This document shows, piece by piece, positions 9,856 through 19,106 of a stretch of DNA of 64,000 nucleotides; the stretch's first letter is position 1; each line of letters opens with the position of its first letter. The stretch covers positions 2,277,001 to 2,341,000 of the forward strand of contig NZ_CP150096.1 in the NCBI RefSeq assembly GCF_038396765.1, given 5' to 3'. The position numbers were made by a program, and so were the translations under genes. The stretch is from Chitinophaga caseinilytica. Lineage in GTDB: Bacteria > Bacteroidota > Bacteroidia > Chitinophagales > Chitinophagaceae. The notes beneath the pieces are model-generated. The model saw only the letters and a program-made list of their open reading frames with translations. It had not been told where the DNA came from and did no database searches.

Positions 9856-10626
9856 ATGTCCATATTCGACAAATTCAGCCTCAAAGGCAAAACGGCCCTC
9901 GTAACGGGCTGCAAGCGCGGGATCGGGAAGGCGATGGCCGAGGCGCTGGCGGAAGCGGGCGCAGACGTGATCGGCGTATCGGCTTCGCTGGAGCTTTCGG
10001 GCAGCGAGGTGGAAAAAGCGGTGACCGCCACCGGCCGGAAATTCAAGGCCTACCAATGCGATTTTGGGAACCGCGCGGCTTTGTATACATTTATTGCGGC
10101 AGTCCAACAGGATTTCCCGGTTATCGACATACTCGTGAACAACGCAGGCACCATCATGCGCAAGCCGGCAGCCGAGCATCCCGACGCGTTTTGGGACGAA
10201 GTGATCGCCATCAACCAGACGGCGCAATTCATTCTCACGCGGGAGATCGGTAAGCATATGCTGGAGCGGGGCAGCGGAAAGGTGATCTTCACCGCATCGC
10301 TCCTCACTTTCCAGGGCGGCATTAACGTGCCGGGATATGCGGCCAGCAAGGGCGCGGTGGGGCAGCTGACGAAGGCGTTCGCCAACGAGTGGGCCGGCCG
10401 TGGCGTGAATGTAAACGCCATTGCGCCGGGGTATATTTCCACCGATAATACCGCCGCGTTGCGGGCAGACGAGAAGCGCAGCCAGGGCATCCTGGAACGC
10501 ATCCCCGCCGGCCGCTGGGGCGAACCGGAAGATTTCAAGGGGCCCGTCGTTTTCCTGGCATCCGCCGCTTCCGCCTATATGCACGGAACGGTGATGACGG
10601 TAGACGGGGGCTGGATGGGCCGATAA
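9856..10626 (+). CDS. kduD: 2-dehydro-3-deoxy-D-gluconate 5-dehydrogenase (KduD-type SDR)
   Basis: NAD(P)-dependent short-chain dehydrogenase that interconverts 3-deoxy-D-glycero-2,5-hexodiulosonate and KDG, the step after KduI. The 256-residue product starts MSIFDKFSLKGKTAL; a longer frame upstream overlaps the GH105 gene and is not protein-like, so the ATG at 9856 was chosen. The cofactor motif TGCKRGIG is near residue 17, NNAG near 90, and the catalytic Ser and YxxxK are in ASLLTFQGG and YAASKGAV. Close similarity to other SDRs leaves slight doubt, but the kduI/GH105 context is decisive. Confidence 0.92.
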   Translation: MSIFDKFSLKGKTALVTGCKRGIGKAMAEALAEAGADVIGVSASLELSGSEVEKAVTATGRKFKAYQCDFGNRAALYTFIAAVQQDFPVIDILVNNAGTIMRKPAAEHPDAFWDEVIAINQTAQFILTREIGKHMLERGSGKVIFTASLLTFQGGINVPGYAASKGAVGQLTKAFANEWAGRGVNVNAIAPGYISTDNTAALRADEKRSQGILERIPAGRWGEPEDFKGPVVFLASAASAYMHGTVMTVDGGWMGR

Positions 10627-10639
10627 ACCAATACAAATT

Positions 10640-11683
10640 ATGTCCGTACGTTCTGAAAAAACAATCGTGGATATCGCCGAAGAGCTGGGGCTCTCCGTGT
10701 CCACCGTTTCCCGCGCGCTCAACGATCATCCCAACATCAGCGCCAAGACGAAGGAAAAAGTGAGGAAAATGGCCCGGAAGCTCGGCTACCGGCCCAACGC
10801 CATGGCAGCCGGTTTGCGGAACAACAAAAGCAAGACCATCGGGCTCATCATCCCGAGGATTTCCATGTTCTTCCCCGCCGCCATCACCACCGTGGTCCAG
10901 AATAAACTCCAGGAATACGGGTACCACCTCATCATCTGCCAGAGCAACGACTCCCTCGAGCAGGAACAACAGCTGGTCAACACGCTGTACTCCGCACGGG
11001 TAGACGGACTGGCCGTTTCCGCCACGCTTTCCACGACGGACTTTTCCCATTTCGACATCTTCAAACAGCACAATATCCCCGTCGTTTTCTTCGACCGCAC
11101 GCCAAAGGATTACCAGGCGAAAGTGATCAAGGGAGACGATTTCGTGGGCGGGCTCACCGCTACGGAGCACCTCATCGAACAGGGCTGCCGGGATATCGTG
11201 CATATTTCCGGTCCGCTGACCTGTAACCTGTATGTGGAAAGGCTCGCCGGATACAAAAGCGCCCTCCAGCAACATAAAGTCCCGTTTAAAAAACAACGCG
11301 TCTTTTTCCATGAGCTCACGCGCGAGAACGCGCTGGCCACGGCCGAAAAGATCTTCGCCCAGCAGCCGTACCCCGACGGGATTTTCGCCACCAACGACAC
11401 TACGGCCATCACGCTCCTGCAATATTGCCGCGAACGCGGGATCCGCGTGCCGGAAGATGTAAAGATCGTCGGCTATTCCAACGATCCGCGCACCGAGATC
11501 GTGACGCCCTCCATCACTTCGGTCAACCAGTTCCCCGCCACCATGGGCGAAAGGGTGGTTTCCGCGCTGATGGACCTTATCCAGACACGGCACCCCGCCG
11601 GTTACCGGCATCCGCAGGAAATTGTGCCTACCCAGCTCGTGGTACGGGATTCCAGCGCGGGATCGCCGAAAAAGAAAAAATGA
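10640..11683 (+). CDS. LacI-family regulator of the uronate operon
   Basis: A 347-residue LacI/GalR protein: N-terminal helix-turn-helix (IAEELGLSVSTVSRALNDHP, about residues 13-32), hinge, and a periplasmic-binding-protein-like sensor domain (from SKTIGLIIPRI on). It sits inside the kduI operon, 13 bp after kduD and 7 bp before the GH88 gene. The VSTVSR recognition helix is of the type that reads CG-centred palindromes, so it is the natural candidate to bind TGCAAACGTTTGCA at 6713 and 44309. The effector is probably a pathway intermediate such as KDG or a deoxyuronate; this is inference. Confidence 0.9.
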   Translation: MSVRSEKTIVDIAEELGLSVSTVSRALNDHPNISAKTKEKVRKMARKLGYRPNAMAAGLRNNKSKTIGLIIPRISMFFPAAITTVVQNKLQEYGYHLIICQSNDSLEQEQQLVNTLYSARVDGLAVSATLSTTDFSHFDIFKQHNIPVVFFDRTPKDYQAKVIKGDDFVGGLTATEHLIEQGCRDIVHISGPLTCNLYVERLAGYKSALQQHKVPFKKQRVFFHELTRENALATAEKIFAQQPYPDGIFATNDTTAITLLQYCRERGIRVPEDVKIVGYSNDPRTEIVTPSITSVNQFPATMGERVVSALMDLIQTRHPAGYRHPQEIVPTQLVVRDSSAGSPKKKK

Positions 11684-11690
11684 TCCACTT

Positions 11691-12878
11691 ATGAAACAAC
11701 TTGTCTTAGCATTACTCCTGTCCACTTCCACGGCCGCTTTCGCACAAACGAAACTGAGCAAAAAGGACATGAAGGCCCTCGTGGCCGAAAGCCTCGCATT
11801 CTCCGCCCGGCAATATAAAGGGATGATGACCGCAGTGCCCGACTCCCTTTTCCCCCGTTCCACCAACAAAGACGGCAGCCTCATGACCGCGAAGTTCAAC
11901 TGGTGGACCGCCGGCTTTTACCCCGGCTCCTGCTGGTATCTCTTCGAAGCCACGGGAGACCCCGCTTTCCGCACGGAGGCCGAAAAACGCCAGGGGAATC
12001 TGCTGCCCAATCAATTCCGTACCAACACGCACGACCTCGGGTTCCTCATGTACTGCAGCTTCGGCAACGACCTCCGCCTCACCGGCGACACCGCCGCCCG
12101 CCGCATCCTGCTCACCAGCTCGGCATCGCTCATCAAACGGTATAAACCTACCATCGGCGCTATCCGTTCCTGGGACCACGCCGGCTGGAAATGCCCCGTC
12201 ATCATCGACAACATGATGAACCTCGAAATGCTCATGTGGGCAGCCAGGGAAAGCAAAGACCCCAACTTTGCGAAGATCGCCGTCAACCACGCCAATACCA
12301 CCATCAAAAATCATTTCCGCGACGATTACAGCTCCTACCACGTGATCGATTACGATACCGCGACCGGGCAGGTGCTCGCTAAAAAGACCCACCAGGGCCA
12401 TTCCGACGCTTCGGCATGGAGCCGCGGGCAGGCCTGGGGACTGTACGGTTATACCATGATGTACCGCGAAACGAAAGACCGCACGTACCTCGACCAGGCG
12501 CGCCATATCGCGGAGTTCATGCTCAACCATCCCAACATGCCGGCCGATCTCGTACCGTATTACGATTACGACGTGCCGGAAATCCCCAATGCCATCCGCG
12601 ATGCATCTGCGGGGGCGGTGATGGCTTCCGCGCTGCTGGAACTGAGCCGGTATGTGGATAAAACCGAATCGAAAAAATACTGGAACGCCGGTGCAGACGC
12701 GCTCGCCAGCCTCAGCGGCGATGCTTACCGCGCAAAGGAAGGCGCCAATAATCATTTTATCCTCCTGCACAGCACCGGCTCGATGCCGGGCAATTCGGAA
12801 ATCGATGTGCCGTTGTCGTACGCCGACTATTATTATCTCGAAGCGTTGCTCCGGTATAAAAAGTGGAGCGGCCGCTAA
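11691..12878 (+). CDS. GH88 unsaturated glucuronyl hydrolase (copy 1)
   Basis: Hydrolyses the unsaturated uronic acid from the non-reducing end of lyase-generated oligosaccharides. The ATG at 11691 gives a signal peptide (MKQLVLALLLSTSTAAFAQ) and a 395-residue protein; longer upstream starts lie inside lacI. GH88 signatures are HDLGF (residues 114-118) and IIDNMMNLE with Asp173; these two aspartates correspond to the substrate-binding and acid/base residues known in Bacillus UGL. SAWSRGQAWGLYG follows later. It ends the operon and has a paralogue of the same length at 44367 with the same motifs. Confidence 0.92.
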   Translation: MKQLVLALLLSTSTAAFAQTKLSKKDMKALVAESLAFSARQYKGMMTAVPDSLFPRSTNKDGSLMTAKFNWWTAGFYPGSCWYLFEATGDPAFRTEAEKRQGNLLPNQFRTNTHDLGFLMYCSFGNDLRLTGDTAARRILLTSSASLIKRYKPTIGAIRSWDHAGWKCPVIIDNMMNLEMLMWAARESKDPNFAKIAVNHANTTIKNHFRDDYSSYHVIDYDTATGQVLAKKTHQGHSDASAWSRGQAWGLYGYTMMYRETKDRTYLDQARHIAEFMLNHPNMPADLVPYYDYDVPEIPNAIRDASAGAVMASALLELSRYVDKTESKKYWNAGADALASLSGDAYRAKEGANNHFILLHSTGSMPGNSEIDVPLSYADYYYLEALLRYKKWSGR

Positions 12879-12909
12879 TATTAATTTTGTTGGTGAAATC
12901 CTTTTCTGG

Positions 12910-12950
12910 ACGGGGAATGTGGCCATAGCGGCGCGTTCCCCGTTTCATTT
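12910..12950 (+). terminator. Terminator of the kduI operon
   Basis: A 10-bp stem (ACGGGGAATG paired with CGTTCCCCGT, one wobble) with a 14-base loop is followed by a T-rich stretch, 32 bp after the GH88 stop codon. Confidence 0.65.
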
Positions 12951-13026
12951 CGCCCCAAACTGCCGTCTTTTTTACTTATTTTAGCCATATTCGAATAACA
13001 AAAGAAACTAACATAAGACTGAGCGT

Positions 13027-15261
13027 ATGGGGCATTTTCCGAACCTGATTGTAGACCTGGCCTTGATATTGGGTGCTGCGGCGGTAACGACATTAATTTT
13101 CAAAGCATTGAAGCAGCCGCTGGTGTTGGGGTACCTCATCGCAGGGATTCTCGTGGGGCCGTACTTCCACCTGTTCCCCACGGTGCAGGAAGAAGGCAAC
13201 ATCAAGGTTTGGTCGGAAATCGGGGTGATCTTCCTCCTGTTCAGCCTGGGGCTTGAATTCAGTTTCAAGAAGCTCATGAAAGTGGGCGGCAGCGCAGGGA
13301 TCACGGCGGTGGTGGAAGTGGCCGTCATGCTCGGGTTCGGGTACGTGGCCGGCCAGTTCATGGGCTGGAGCACCATGGATTCCATTTTCCTCGGCGGCGT
13401 ATTGTCCGTTTCCTCGACCACCATCATCATCCGGGCGTTCGAGGAACTGGGCGTGAAGGGACAGAAGTTCGCGGGATTGGTTTTCGGGATACTGGTGGTG
13501 GAGGATTTGATCGCCATCGTGTTGCTGGTATTGCTGTCTACCCTCGCGGTAAGCCAGCAGTTCGCCGGAACGGAGATGCTGATGGCCGTGGTGAAGCTCG
13601 TGTTCTTCCTGGTGCTGTGGTTCATCGGCGGCATCTTTTTCATCCCGACTTTACTGAAGAAAACGAAGAAGCTCATGGGGGAGGAGACGCTCCTCGTGAC
13701 CTCCATCGCGCTGTGCCTGCTCATGGTGGTGCTGGCCGTGAAAGTAGGGTTCTCCCCGGCTTTGGGCGCTTTCATCATGGGCTCGATCCTCGCGGAAACC
13801 ACCCAGGCGGAAAAGATCGAGCATCTCGTGAAATCCGTAAAAGACCTTTTCGGCGCCATTTTCTTCGTATCGATCGGCATGCTCATCGATCCGAAAATGC
13901 TCCAGATCTATATTGTTCCGGTAGTGATCATCACGTTGCTGACCGTATTCGGTAAAACGTTCAGCACCACCCTCGGCGCGGTGATTTCCGGTCAGCCCCT
14001 GAAAACTTCCGTGAAAGCGGGCATGAGCCTGGCGCAGATCGGGGAGTTCTCGTTCATCATCGCCATTCTCGGCCGCGATCTGAAAGTGACGAGCGATTTC
14101 CTGTACCCCATCGCCGTGGCGGTGTCGGCCGTCACCACCTTCACCACGCCATACATGATCAAAGTAGCCGATCCGTTTTACAACTGGCTCGATAAATACA
14201 TCCCCCAGAAATGGAAAAACTCGCTAGACCGCTACAGCAGCGGCGCGCAGACGATCTCGCAGGCGTCGGACTGGCAGGTGCTGTTCAAGGGATATGTGCT
14301 GAACGCCATGGTTTTCAGTGTGATCGTCATTGCGTTGGGATTGCTGTCGAACATCTACGTATTGCCTTTCATCGACGATCTCATCGGCGATAAATGGGGC
14401 AAAACCGTGACCGCGGCGCTCACTTTCCTCTTCATGCTCCCTTTCCTCTGGGCGTTGGCCGTACGGCAGATCCAGCCGAAAGCCTTCGCCAATCTCTGGG
14501 CGCAAAACCGGTATAAGGGGCCGCTGACGCTGTTCCGGACCGTCCGCATCGCGCTGGCCGTGTTCCTGGTGGGTTTCATGCTCGACCGTTTCTTCTCCTT
14601 CACCGTGGCGCTCACCGCTACGGTGCTCATTACCGGCATCCTGCTGCTGTTGAACCGAAAAATACAGACGTTCTACGACCGCCTGGAAGCGCGCTTCCTG
14701 TCTAACTACAACGCCCGCGAAACCGCCGAAGCCGCCCGACGGCCCGTGCTGGCGCCCTGGGATGCCCACCTGGCCGCGTTCCATGTGCATGCAGACTGGG
14801 ATGGTGTGGGCAAAACCCTCGAGCAGCTGGGCCTCCGGGAAAAATACGGGGTCAACATCGCCGTGATAGAAAGAGGCGAACGGCTGATCCCCATTCCCGC
14901 GAAAAGCGAGCGCCTGTTCCCGGGAGACCGGCTCCAGGTGATCGGGACCGACCAGCAGATCGAAGCGTTCCGCCATTTCATCGAGCACCACGAGCCGCAT
15001 CCCCAGTTTTCGCGGTCGCAGGTCCAGCTCCGCCGGTACGAAGTGCTGGACGGATCGGGCGTCAACGGGAAATCCATCCGCGAATCCGGTATCCGCGAAA
15101 TGGCGCATAGCATGGTAGTTGGGGTGGAAAGAGGGGAAGAGCGCATCCTCAACCCCATTTCCGATATGCGGCTGGAAACCGGGGACATCGTCTGGATCGT
15201 GGGAGATCCCCGCCGGACCACCGCCCTTTTCCGCGTAAAAGGCGAAAAACTGAAGGCCTAG
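13027..15261 (+). CDS. KefB-type monovalent cation:proton antiporter (CPA2) with two TrkA-C domains
   Basis: Integral inner-membrane antiporter of 744 residues, probably exchanging K+ or Na+ for H+. Residues 1-400 form about 12 hydrophobic segments of the Na_H_Exchanger fold, including LGYLIAGILVGP, FLLFSLGLEFS and SLAQIGEFSFIIA. A further hydrophobic region follows (about 420-560), and the C-terminus carries two RCK_C/TrkA-C-like modules (about 580-660 and 665-740, each ending in a GD.. region such as LFPGDRLQVIG and LETGDIVWIVG). No Rossmann RCK_N domain is evident, so regulation would be through TrkA-C only. It is transcribed alone. Confidence 0.88.
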   Translation: MGHFPNLIVDLALILGAAAVTTLIFKALKQPLVLGYLIAGILVGPYFHLFPTVQEEGNIKVWSEIGVIFLLFSLGLEFSFKKLMKVGGSAGITAVVEVAVMLGFGYVAGQFMGWSTMDSIFLGGVLSVSSTTIIIRAFEELGVKGQKFAGLVFGILVVEDLIAIVLLVLLSTLAVSQQFAGTEMLMAVVKLVFFLVLWFIGGIFFIPTLLKKTKKLMGEETLLVTSIALCLLMVVLAVKVGFSPALGAFIMGSILAETTQAEKIEHLVKSVKDLFGAIFFVSIGMLIDPKMLQIYIVPVVIITLLTVFGKTFSTTLGAVISGQPLKTSVKAGMSLAQIGEFSFIIAILGRDLKVTSDFLYPIAVAVSAVTTFTTPYMIKVADPFYNWLDKYIPQKWKNSLDRYSSGAQTISQASDWQVLFKGYVLNAMVFSVIVIALGLLSNIYVLPFIDDLIGDKWGKTVTAALTFLFMLPFLWALAVRQIQPKAFANLWAQNRYKGPLTLFRTVRIALAVFLVGFMLDRFFSFTVALTATVLITGILLLLNRKIQTFYDRLEARFLSNYNARETAEAARRPVLAPWDAHLAAFHVHADWDGVGKTLEQLGLREKYGVNIAVIERGERLIPIPAKSERLFPGDRLQVIGTDQQIEAFRHFIEHHEPHPQFSRSQVQLRRYEVLDGSGVNGKSIRESGIREMAHSMVVGVERGEERILNPISDMRLETGDIVWIVGDPRRTTALFRVKGEKLKA

Positions 15262-15345
15262 CAAATGATGTAAATCTTTCCCTGAATTCTATAATGCCCC
15301 GCCGGCCGTTCCTGCTGATCTTTGTATCCTCAAAGGAAACACAAG

Positions 15346-17562
15346 ATGGAAACATTGGAACAAACGGTAAAAACGAACTTCCCGGTAACCGGCATGAGCT
15401 GCGCAGCTTGCGCCGGTTCCGTGGAAAGCATGCTGCAGGCGCAGCCGGACATTATCTCCGCCGCCGTCAACTTCGCCAGCAGTTCCGTGCTGGTGGAATA
15501 CGCTCCCGGAAAGGCCAACCCGGCCGAATGGAAAAAAGCGATCCAGTCAGTAGGGTACGACCTCCTCACCGAAAATATGGAAACCGGGCTGGAAGACCAC
15601 CAGCGCGCCCATTACGCACAACTGAAAAAGCGCACCATCTGGGCCGTGCTGTTTTCCGTGCCCCTGGTGGTGATCGGGATGTTTTTCATGAACATGCCCT
15701 ACGCCAACTGGATCATGTGGGCCCTTTCCACGCCCGTGGTGCTCGTGCTCGGCCGTCATTTCTTCATCAACGCCTGGAAGCAGGCCCGCAACGGCAAAGC
15801 CAACATGGATACCCTGGTGGCCCTCAGTACCGGGATCGCATACGCTTTCAGCGTCTTCAATACATTGAACCCCGAATTCTGGCATAGCCGCGGCCTGCAC
15901 CCCCACGTGTATTTCGAAGCCGCCGCAGTGGTGATCGCATTCATCCTCCTTGGTAAGCTCCTCGAAGAAAGGGCCAAAGCCTCTACTTCGTCCGCCATCA
16001 AGAAGCTCATGGGCCTGCAACCCAATACGGTAGTGCGCATCGCGGCCGACGGACAGGAAACCGTGGTTCCCCTCGCCGAAGTGCAGGTGGGCGACGTGCT
16101 GCTCGTGAAGCCCGGAGAACAGGTGCCGGTGGATGGAAAACTGGTGGGCGGAAAATCTTATGTAGACGAAAGCATGATCACCGGCGAGCCCGTGGCCGTA
16201 GCGAAAGAGCCCGGTTCCGAAGTGTTTGCCGGTACGCTGAACCAGAAAGGCAGTTTCCGGCTGGAAGCCGCGCAGGTAGGCGGCGCCACGTTGCTGGCGC
16301 AGATCATCCGCAAGGTGCAGGAAGCGCAGGGATCGAAAGCCCCCGTGCAGAAGCTCGTCGACAAAGTAGCCGGGATCTTCGTACCGGTGGTGATTGGCAT
16401 CGCATTGCTGGCCTTCGCTTCCTGGCTCATCTGGGGCGGGGCCAACGGGCTGACCCAGGGCCTCCTGGCACTGGTGACCGTGCTGGTGATCGCATGCCCC
16501 TGTGCGCTGGGGCTCGCAACGCCAACCGCCATCATGGTGGGCATGGGCAAAGGCGCTGAGAACGGAATTCTTATCAAAGACGCGGAAAGCCTCGAAAAAG
16601 CCTATCGCATCCAGGCGCTGATCCTCGACAAGACCGGCACCATTACCGAAGGGAAACCCGCGGTAACCGGCGAAGCCTGGCTGTCGGAAGAAGACCGCCT
16701 CATGTTTTCCGGCGCTTTCCTGGCGCTGGAGCGCGAATCCGAACATCCGCTGGCCGAAGCCGTGGTGAAACAGTTACAGGGCATCACACCTGAAAAGCTG
16801 CAGCATTTCGAAAGCATTACCGGCCGTGGCGTAAAAGGAAGCGCCCTGGGCAAAGGGTTCTTCGCCGGCAACCAGCAGCTCCTGGAAGAAAACGGTATCC
16901 GCATCGCCGATTCCCTCAAAGAAAAATCAGACGAATGGCTGAACGCCGCTTACACCGTGATCTGGTTCGCCGATACACAGAAAGCACTGGCCGTGATCGC
17001 CATCGCCGATAAAATAAAAGACGGCTCGCCCGAAGCCATCCAACAATTGCAGGACATGGGCATCGAAGTATACATGCTCACGGGCGACAATGCCCGCACC
17101 GCCGCCGCGGTGGCCGCACAGACCGGGATCCGCAACGTGAAGGCCGGGCTCATGCCCGACGGGAAAGCCGCCTTCGTCCAGGAACTGCAACGGCAGGGCA
17201 AAGTAGTAGCGATGGTGGGAGACGGGATCAACGACAGTCACGCCCTGGCACAGGCCGATGTGAGCATCGCCATGGGGAAAGGGACAGACATCGCGATGGA
17301 CGTGGCCATGATGACGCTCATCTCTTCCGACCTCCGTCATATCCCGAAAGCGATCCGCCTCTCGCGGAAAACGGTGCGCACCATCCGCCAGAACCTTTTC
17401 TGGGCCTTCATTTACAACGTGATCGGCATTCCGGTGGCAGCGGGCGTCCTCATTCCCATCACGGGCTTCTCGCTCGATCCCATGTTGGCCGGAGCGGCCA
17501 TGGCACTGAGTTCCGTGTCGGTGGTGAGCAACAGTCTCCGGCTTAAATTATCAACTATTTAA
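15346..17562 (+). CDS. copA: Copper-type P1B ATPase
   Basis: Heavy-metal-exporting P-type ATPase, 738 residues from the ATG at 15346 (a frame 8 codons longer is less likely). N-terminal HMA domain with GMSCAAC (about residues 15-21); actuator motif MITGEP; transmembrane metal site CPCALGLATPTA; phosphorylation site DKTGTIT; HPLAEA of the nucleotide-binding domain; and hinge GDGINDSHALAQ, where His replaces the usual Pro. The CPC motif and single CxxC HMA domain fit Cu(I) export, though Ag(I) is possible. An HMA chaperone gene follows after 24 bp, a common pairing. The gene symbol is assigned by family. Confidence 0.93.
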   Translation: METLEQTVKTNFPVTGMSCAACAGSVESMLQAQPDIISAAVNFASSSVLVEYAPGKANPAEWKKAIQSVGYDLLTENMETGLEDHQRAHYAQLKKRTIWAVLFSVPLVVIGMFFMNMPYANWIMWALSTPVVLVLGRHFFINAWKQARNGKANMDTLVALSTGIAYAFSVFNTLNPEFWHSRGLHPHVYFEAAAVVIAFILLGKLLEERAKASTSSAIKKLMGLQPNTVVRIAADGQETVVPLAEVQVGDVLLVKPGEQVPVDGKLVGGKSYVDESMITGEPVAVAKEPGSEVFAGTLNQKGSFRLEAAQVGGATLLAQIIRKVQEAQGSKAPVQKLVDKVAGIFVPVVIGIALLAFASWLIWGGANGLTQGLLALVTVLVIACPCALGLATPTAIMVGMGKGAENGILIKDAESLEKAYRIQALILDKTGTITEGKPAVTGEAWLSEEDRLMFSGAFLALERESEHPLAEAVVKQLQGITPEKLQHFESITGRGVKGSALGKGFFAGNQQLLEENGIRIADSLKEKSDEWLNAAYTVIWFADTQKALAVIAIADKIKDGSPEAIQQLQDMGIEVYMLTGDNARTAAAVAAQTGIRNVKAGLMPDGKAAFVQELQRQGKVVAMVGDGINDSHALAQADVSIAMGKGTDIAMDVAMMTLISSDLRHIPKAIRLSRKTVRTIRQNLFWAFIYNVIGIPVAAGVLIPITGFSLDPMLAGAAMALSSVSVVSNSLRLKLSTI

Positions 17563-17586
17563 TCAAACATATAAATCTATCGAATC

Positions 17587-17796
17587 ATGCAAACGCTCAA
17601 ATTCAAGACGAATATCAATTGCAGTGGCTGTGTTAAAGGAGTTAGCCCGGCGCTGAACGGCGAAAAGGAAATCGCACACTGGGAAGTAGATACCAACAAT
17701 CCCGATAAAATACTGACCGTTTCCACCAGCACGCTCACAGCGGAAGAAGTGGAAGAAACGGTGAAAAAGGCAGGATTTAAAGCAGAGAAGATCTAA
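17587..17796 (+). CDS. Small HMA-domain copper chaperone
   Basis: A 69-residue stand-alone heavy-metal-associated domain with the metal-binding motif NCSGC (CxxC, residues 12-15) and the beta-alpha-beta-beta-alpha-beta length of CopZ-type chaperones. It follows the P1B ATPase by 24 bp and probably delivers Cu(I) to its N-terminal domain or buffers cytoplasmic copper. It lacks the Met-x-Cys form of CopZ, so a variant role is possible. Confidence 0.9.
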   Translation: MQTLKFKTNINCSGCVKGVSPALNGEKEIAHWEVDTNNPDKILTVSTSTLTAEEVEETVKKAGFKAEKI

Positions 17797-17827
17797 CGGA
17801 AACGCATAGTGTATAGTGTGACATCAG

Positions 17828-17860
17828 ACCGGTTGCGGCCTTCGGGGCGTAGCCGGTTTT
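17828..17860 (+). terminator. Terminator after the copper operon
   Basis: Stem ACCGGTT paired with AGCCGGT (one wobble), extended loop, then TTTT. It lies about 30 bp after the HMA gene. Confidence 0.55.
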
Positions 17861-17989
17861 CACATTAGGGAAACGTATCAAGTCCCGGAAAATTCTTTAC
17901 GAAGCGATCCGGTTGATGTATTATGTGACGGCGATGTGGAAAACGGGACAGTCTCGCATCCTGCATACGGAAACCATAATTACCTTGCT

Positions 17990-18526
17990 ATGATGAATTG
18001 GATGGTACGTTTTTCGAAAGTTAGTATGATGGCCGCTTTGGGCGGTATAATGTTTTTGATCGCCGCCTGCGGCAAACTAAAGGAATGGCGTATGAAAAAA
18101 GCGGTAGAGACCTGGGACCGGAGGATCTCAGAGTACAGGCCGGAGAACGGCGTTTGGCATCTGATGGCGCCGGGAGTGGGCGGTTTCGTGTACCCGGCGG
18201 GGATCGAAGCCCAGGCCGTGGATTTGATGCTGACTGACGTGCTGATGGCGGAACACATCCTCCGCTCACAATTGCCTTTGCTGGACACGCACACTACTTA
18301 CCCCTTGCCGCCCGTTCGGTGGAAACTTCACCGGTTCATCCGGCAATACAGGGGCTTTCGGGATAATGACGGAAAGTTGCATGTTCATATTAATGCGGTT
18401 TGGGATGATGAGCGTGGAGACAATGGATGGATCGTAATACACGATGGCGGCAATTTTTACTGGCAGGTTTGGGTGGACGTGGATTCTGGCCGATTGTACG
18501 ATCTGATGATCAACGGGGAAGCCTGA
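17990..18526 (+). CDS. Putative lipoprotein of unknown function
   Basis: About 178 residues. A hydrophobic leader ends in the lipobox-like FLIAAC, so the mature protein would start at that Cys and be anchored in a membrane. ATG codons at 17990, 17993 and 18002 are all possible starts; an earlier one at 17936 would place a long polar stretch before the signal and is unlikely. The mature part is rich in Trp and aromatic residues and ends in a beta-rich segment (VIHDGGNFYWQVWVDVDSG). I do not recognise the family. It stands alone between the copper genes and the mini-HExxH gene. Confidence 0.6.
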   Translation: MMNWMVRFSKVSMMAALGGIMFLIAACGKLKEWRMKKAVETWDRRISEYRPENGVWHLMAPGVGGFVYPAGIEAQAVDLMLTDVLMAEHILRSQLPLLDTHTTYPLPPVRWKLHRFIRQYRGFRDNDGKLHVHINAVWDDERGDNGWIVIHDGGNFYWQVWVDVDSGRLYDLMINGEA

Positions 18527-18709
18527 TTATGTGGGAATTGCGCCTGGAACGCCCTCATGGCGCTTCTCCGGAAACTGCAGCGGGGAACGCGGGCTGGTGG
18601 TTCCTTTTGGGGCGATTTGACGGGAAATCCGCCGCAGGCAACGGGTACACGAAGTGCCGGAGGGGCGCCGGGCATCTTCGTACCTTTAATTCCATCAAAA
18701 TACAGGCGT

Positions 18710-18955
18710 ATGAAAGTCATTTATAAGAAACTGGGGCGCGAAAAGGCCTTCGGTCTTTCGGACTACGGCTCAAATACGATTGTAATAGACAGCAGGCTGA
18801 AAGGGCGCAAACATCTCGAAGTGGCCCTCCACGAATCATTGCACGTGTATTTCCCCGAAAAGAGCGAAACTTTTATCACCAACACCGCCCGCAGGCTCGC
18901 CAACATCCTGTGGCGGATGAACTATCGCCGGGTCGATAACTCGGTCGGCATTTAG
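18710..18955 (+). CDS. 81-residue HExxH-containing protein
   Basis: Small basic protein starting at the ATG at 18710 (MKVIYKKLGREKAFG); a TACCTTTA box 29 bp upstream resembles a -7 element, which supports this start over the longer frame from 18557. The segment VALHESLHVYFPEKSE contains HExxH (HESLH), the zinc-binding signature of zincin peptidases, in a predicted helix. No third ligand or second domain is obvious in so short a chain. It may be a minimal metallopeptidase-like protein, related to phage-type HExxH proteins, or a zinc-binding non-enzyme. Confidence 0.65.
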   Translation: MKVIYKKLGREKAFGLSDYGSNTIVIDSRLKGRKHLEVALHESLHVYFPEKSETFITNTARRLANILWRMNYRRVDNSVGI

Positions 18956-19106
18956 CCTTTCCCTTCCTTTCCTGGCGCCGCCGGCCCTGCCGGCACGGAA
19001 TTGTCATGAATTAGATACGGAAATCCGCTTTTTACCTTAATTTCCCGGCTGTAAGCATATTGTCAACCTCTTGCCGGAAGGTTACCCGGTCAAACCGCAC
19101 TAAAAA

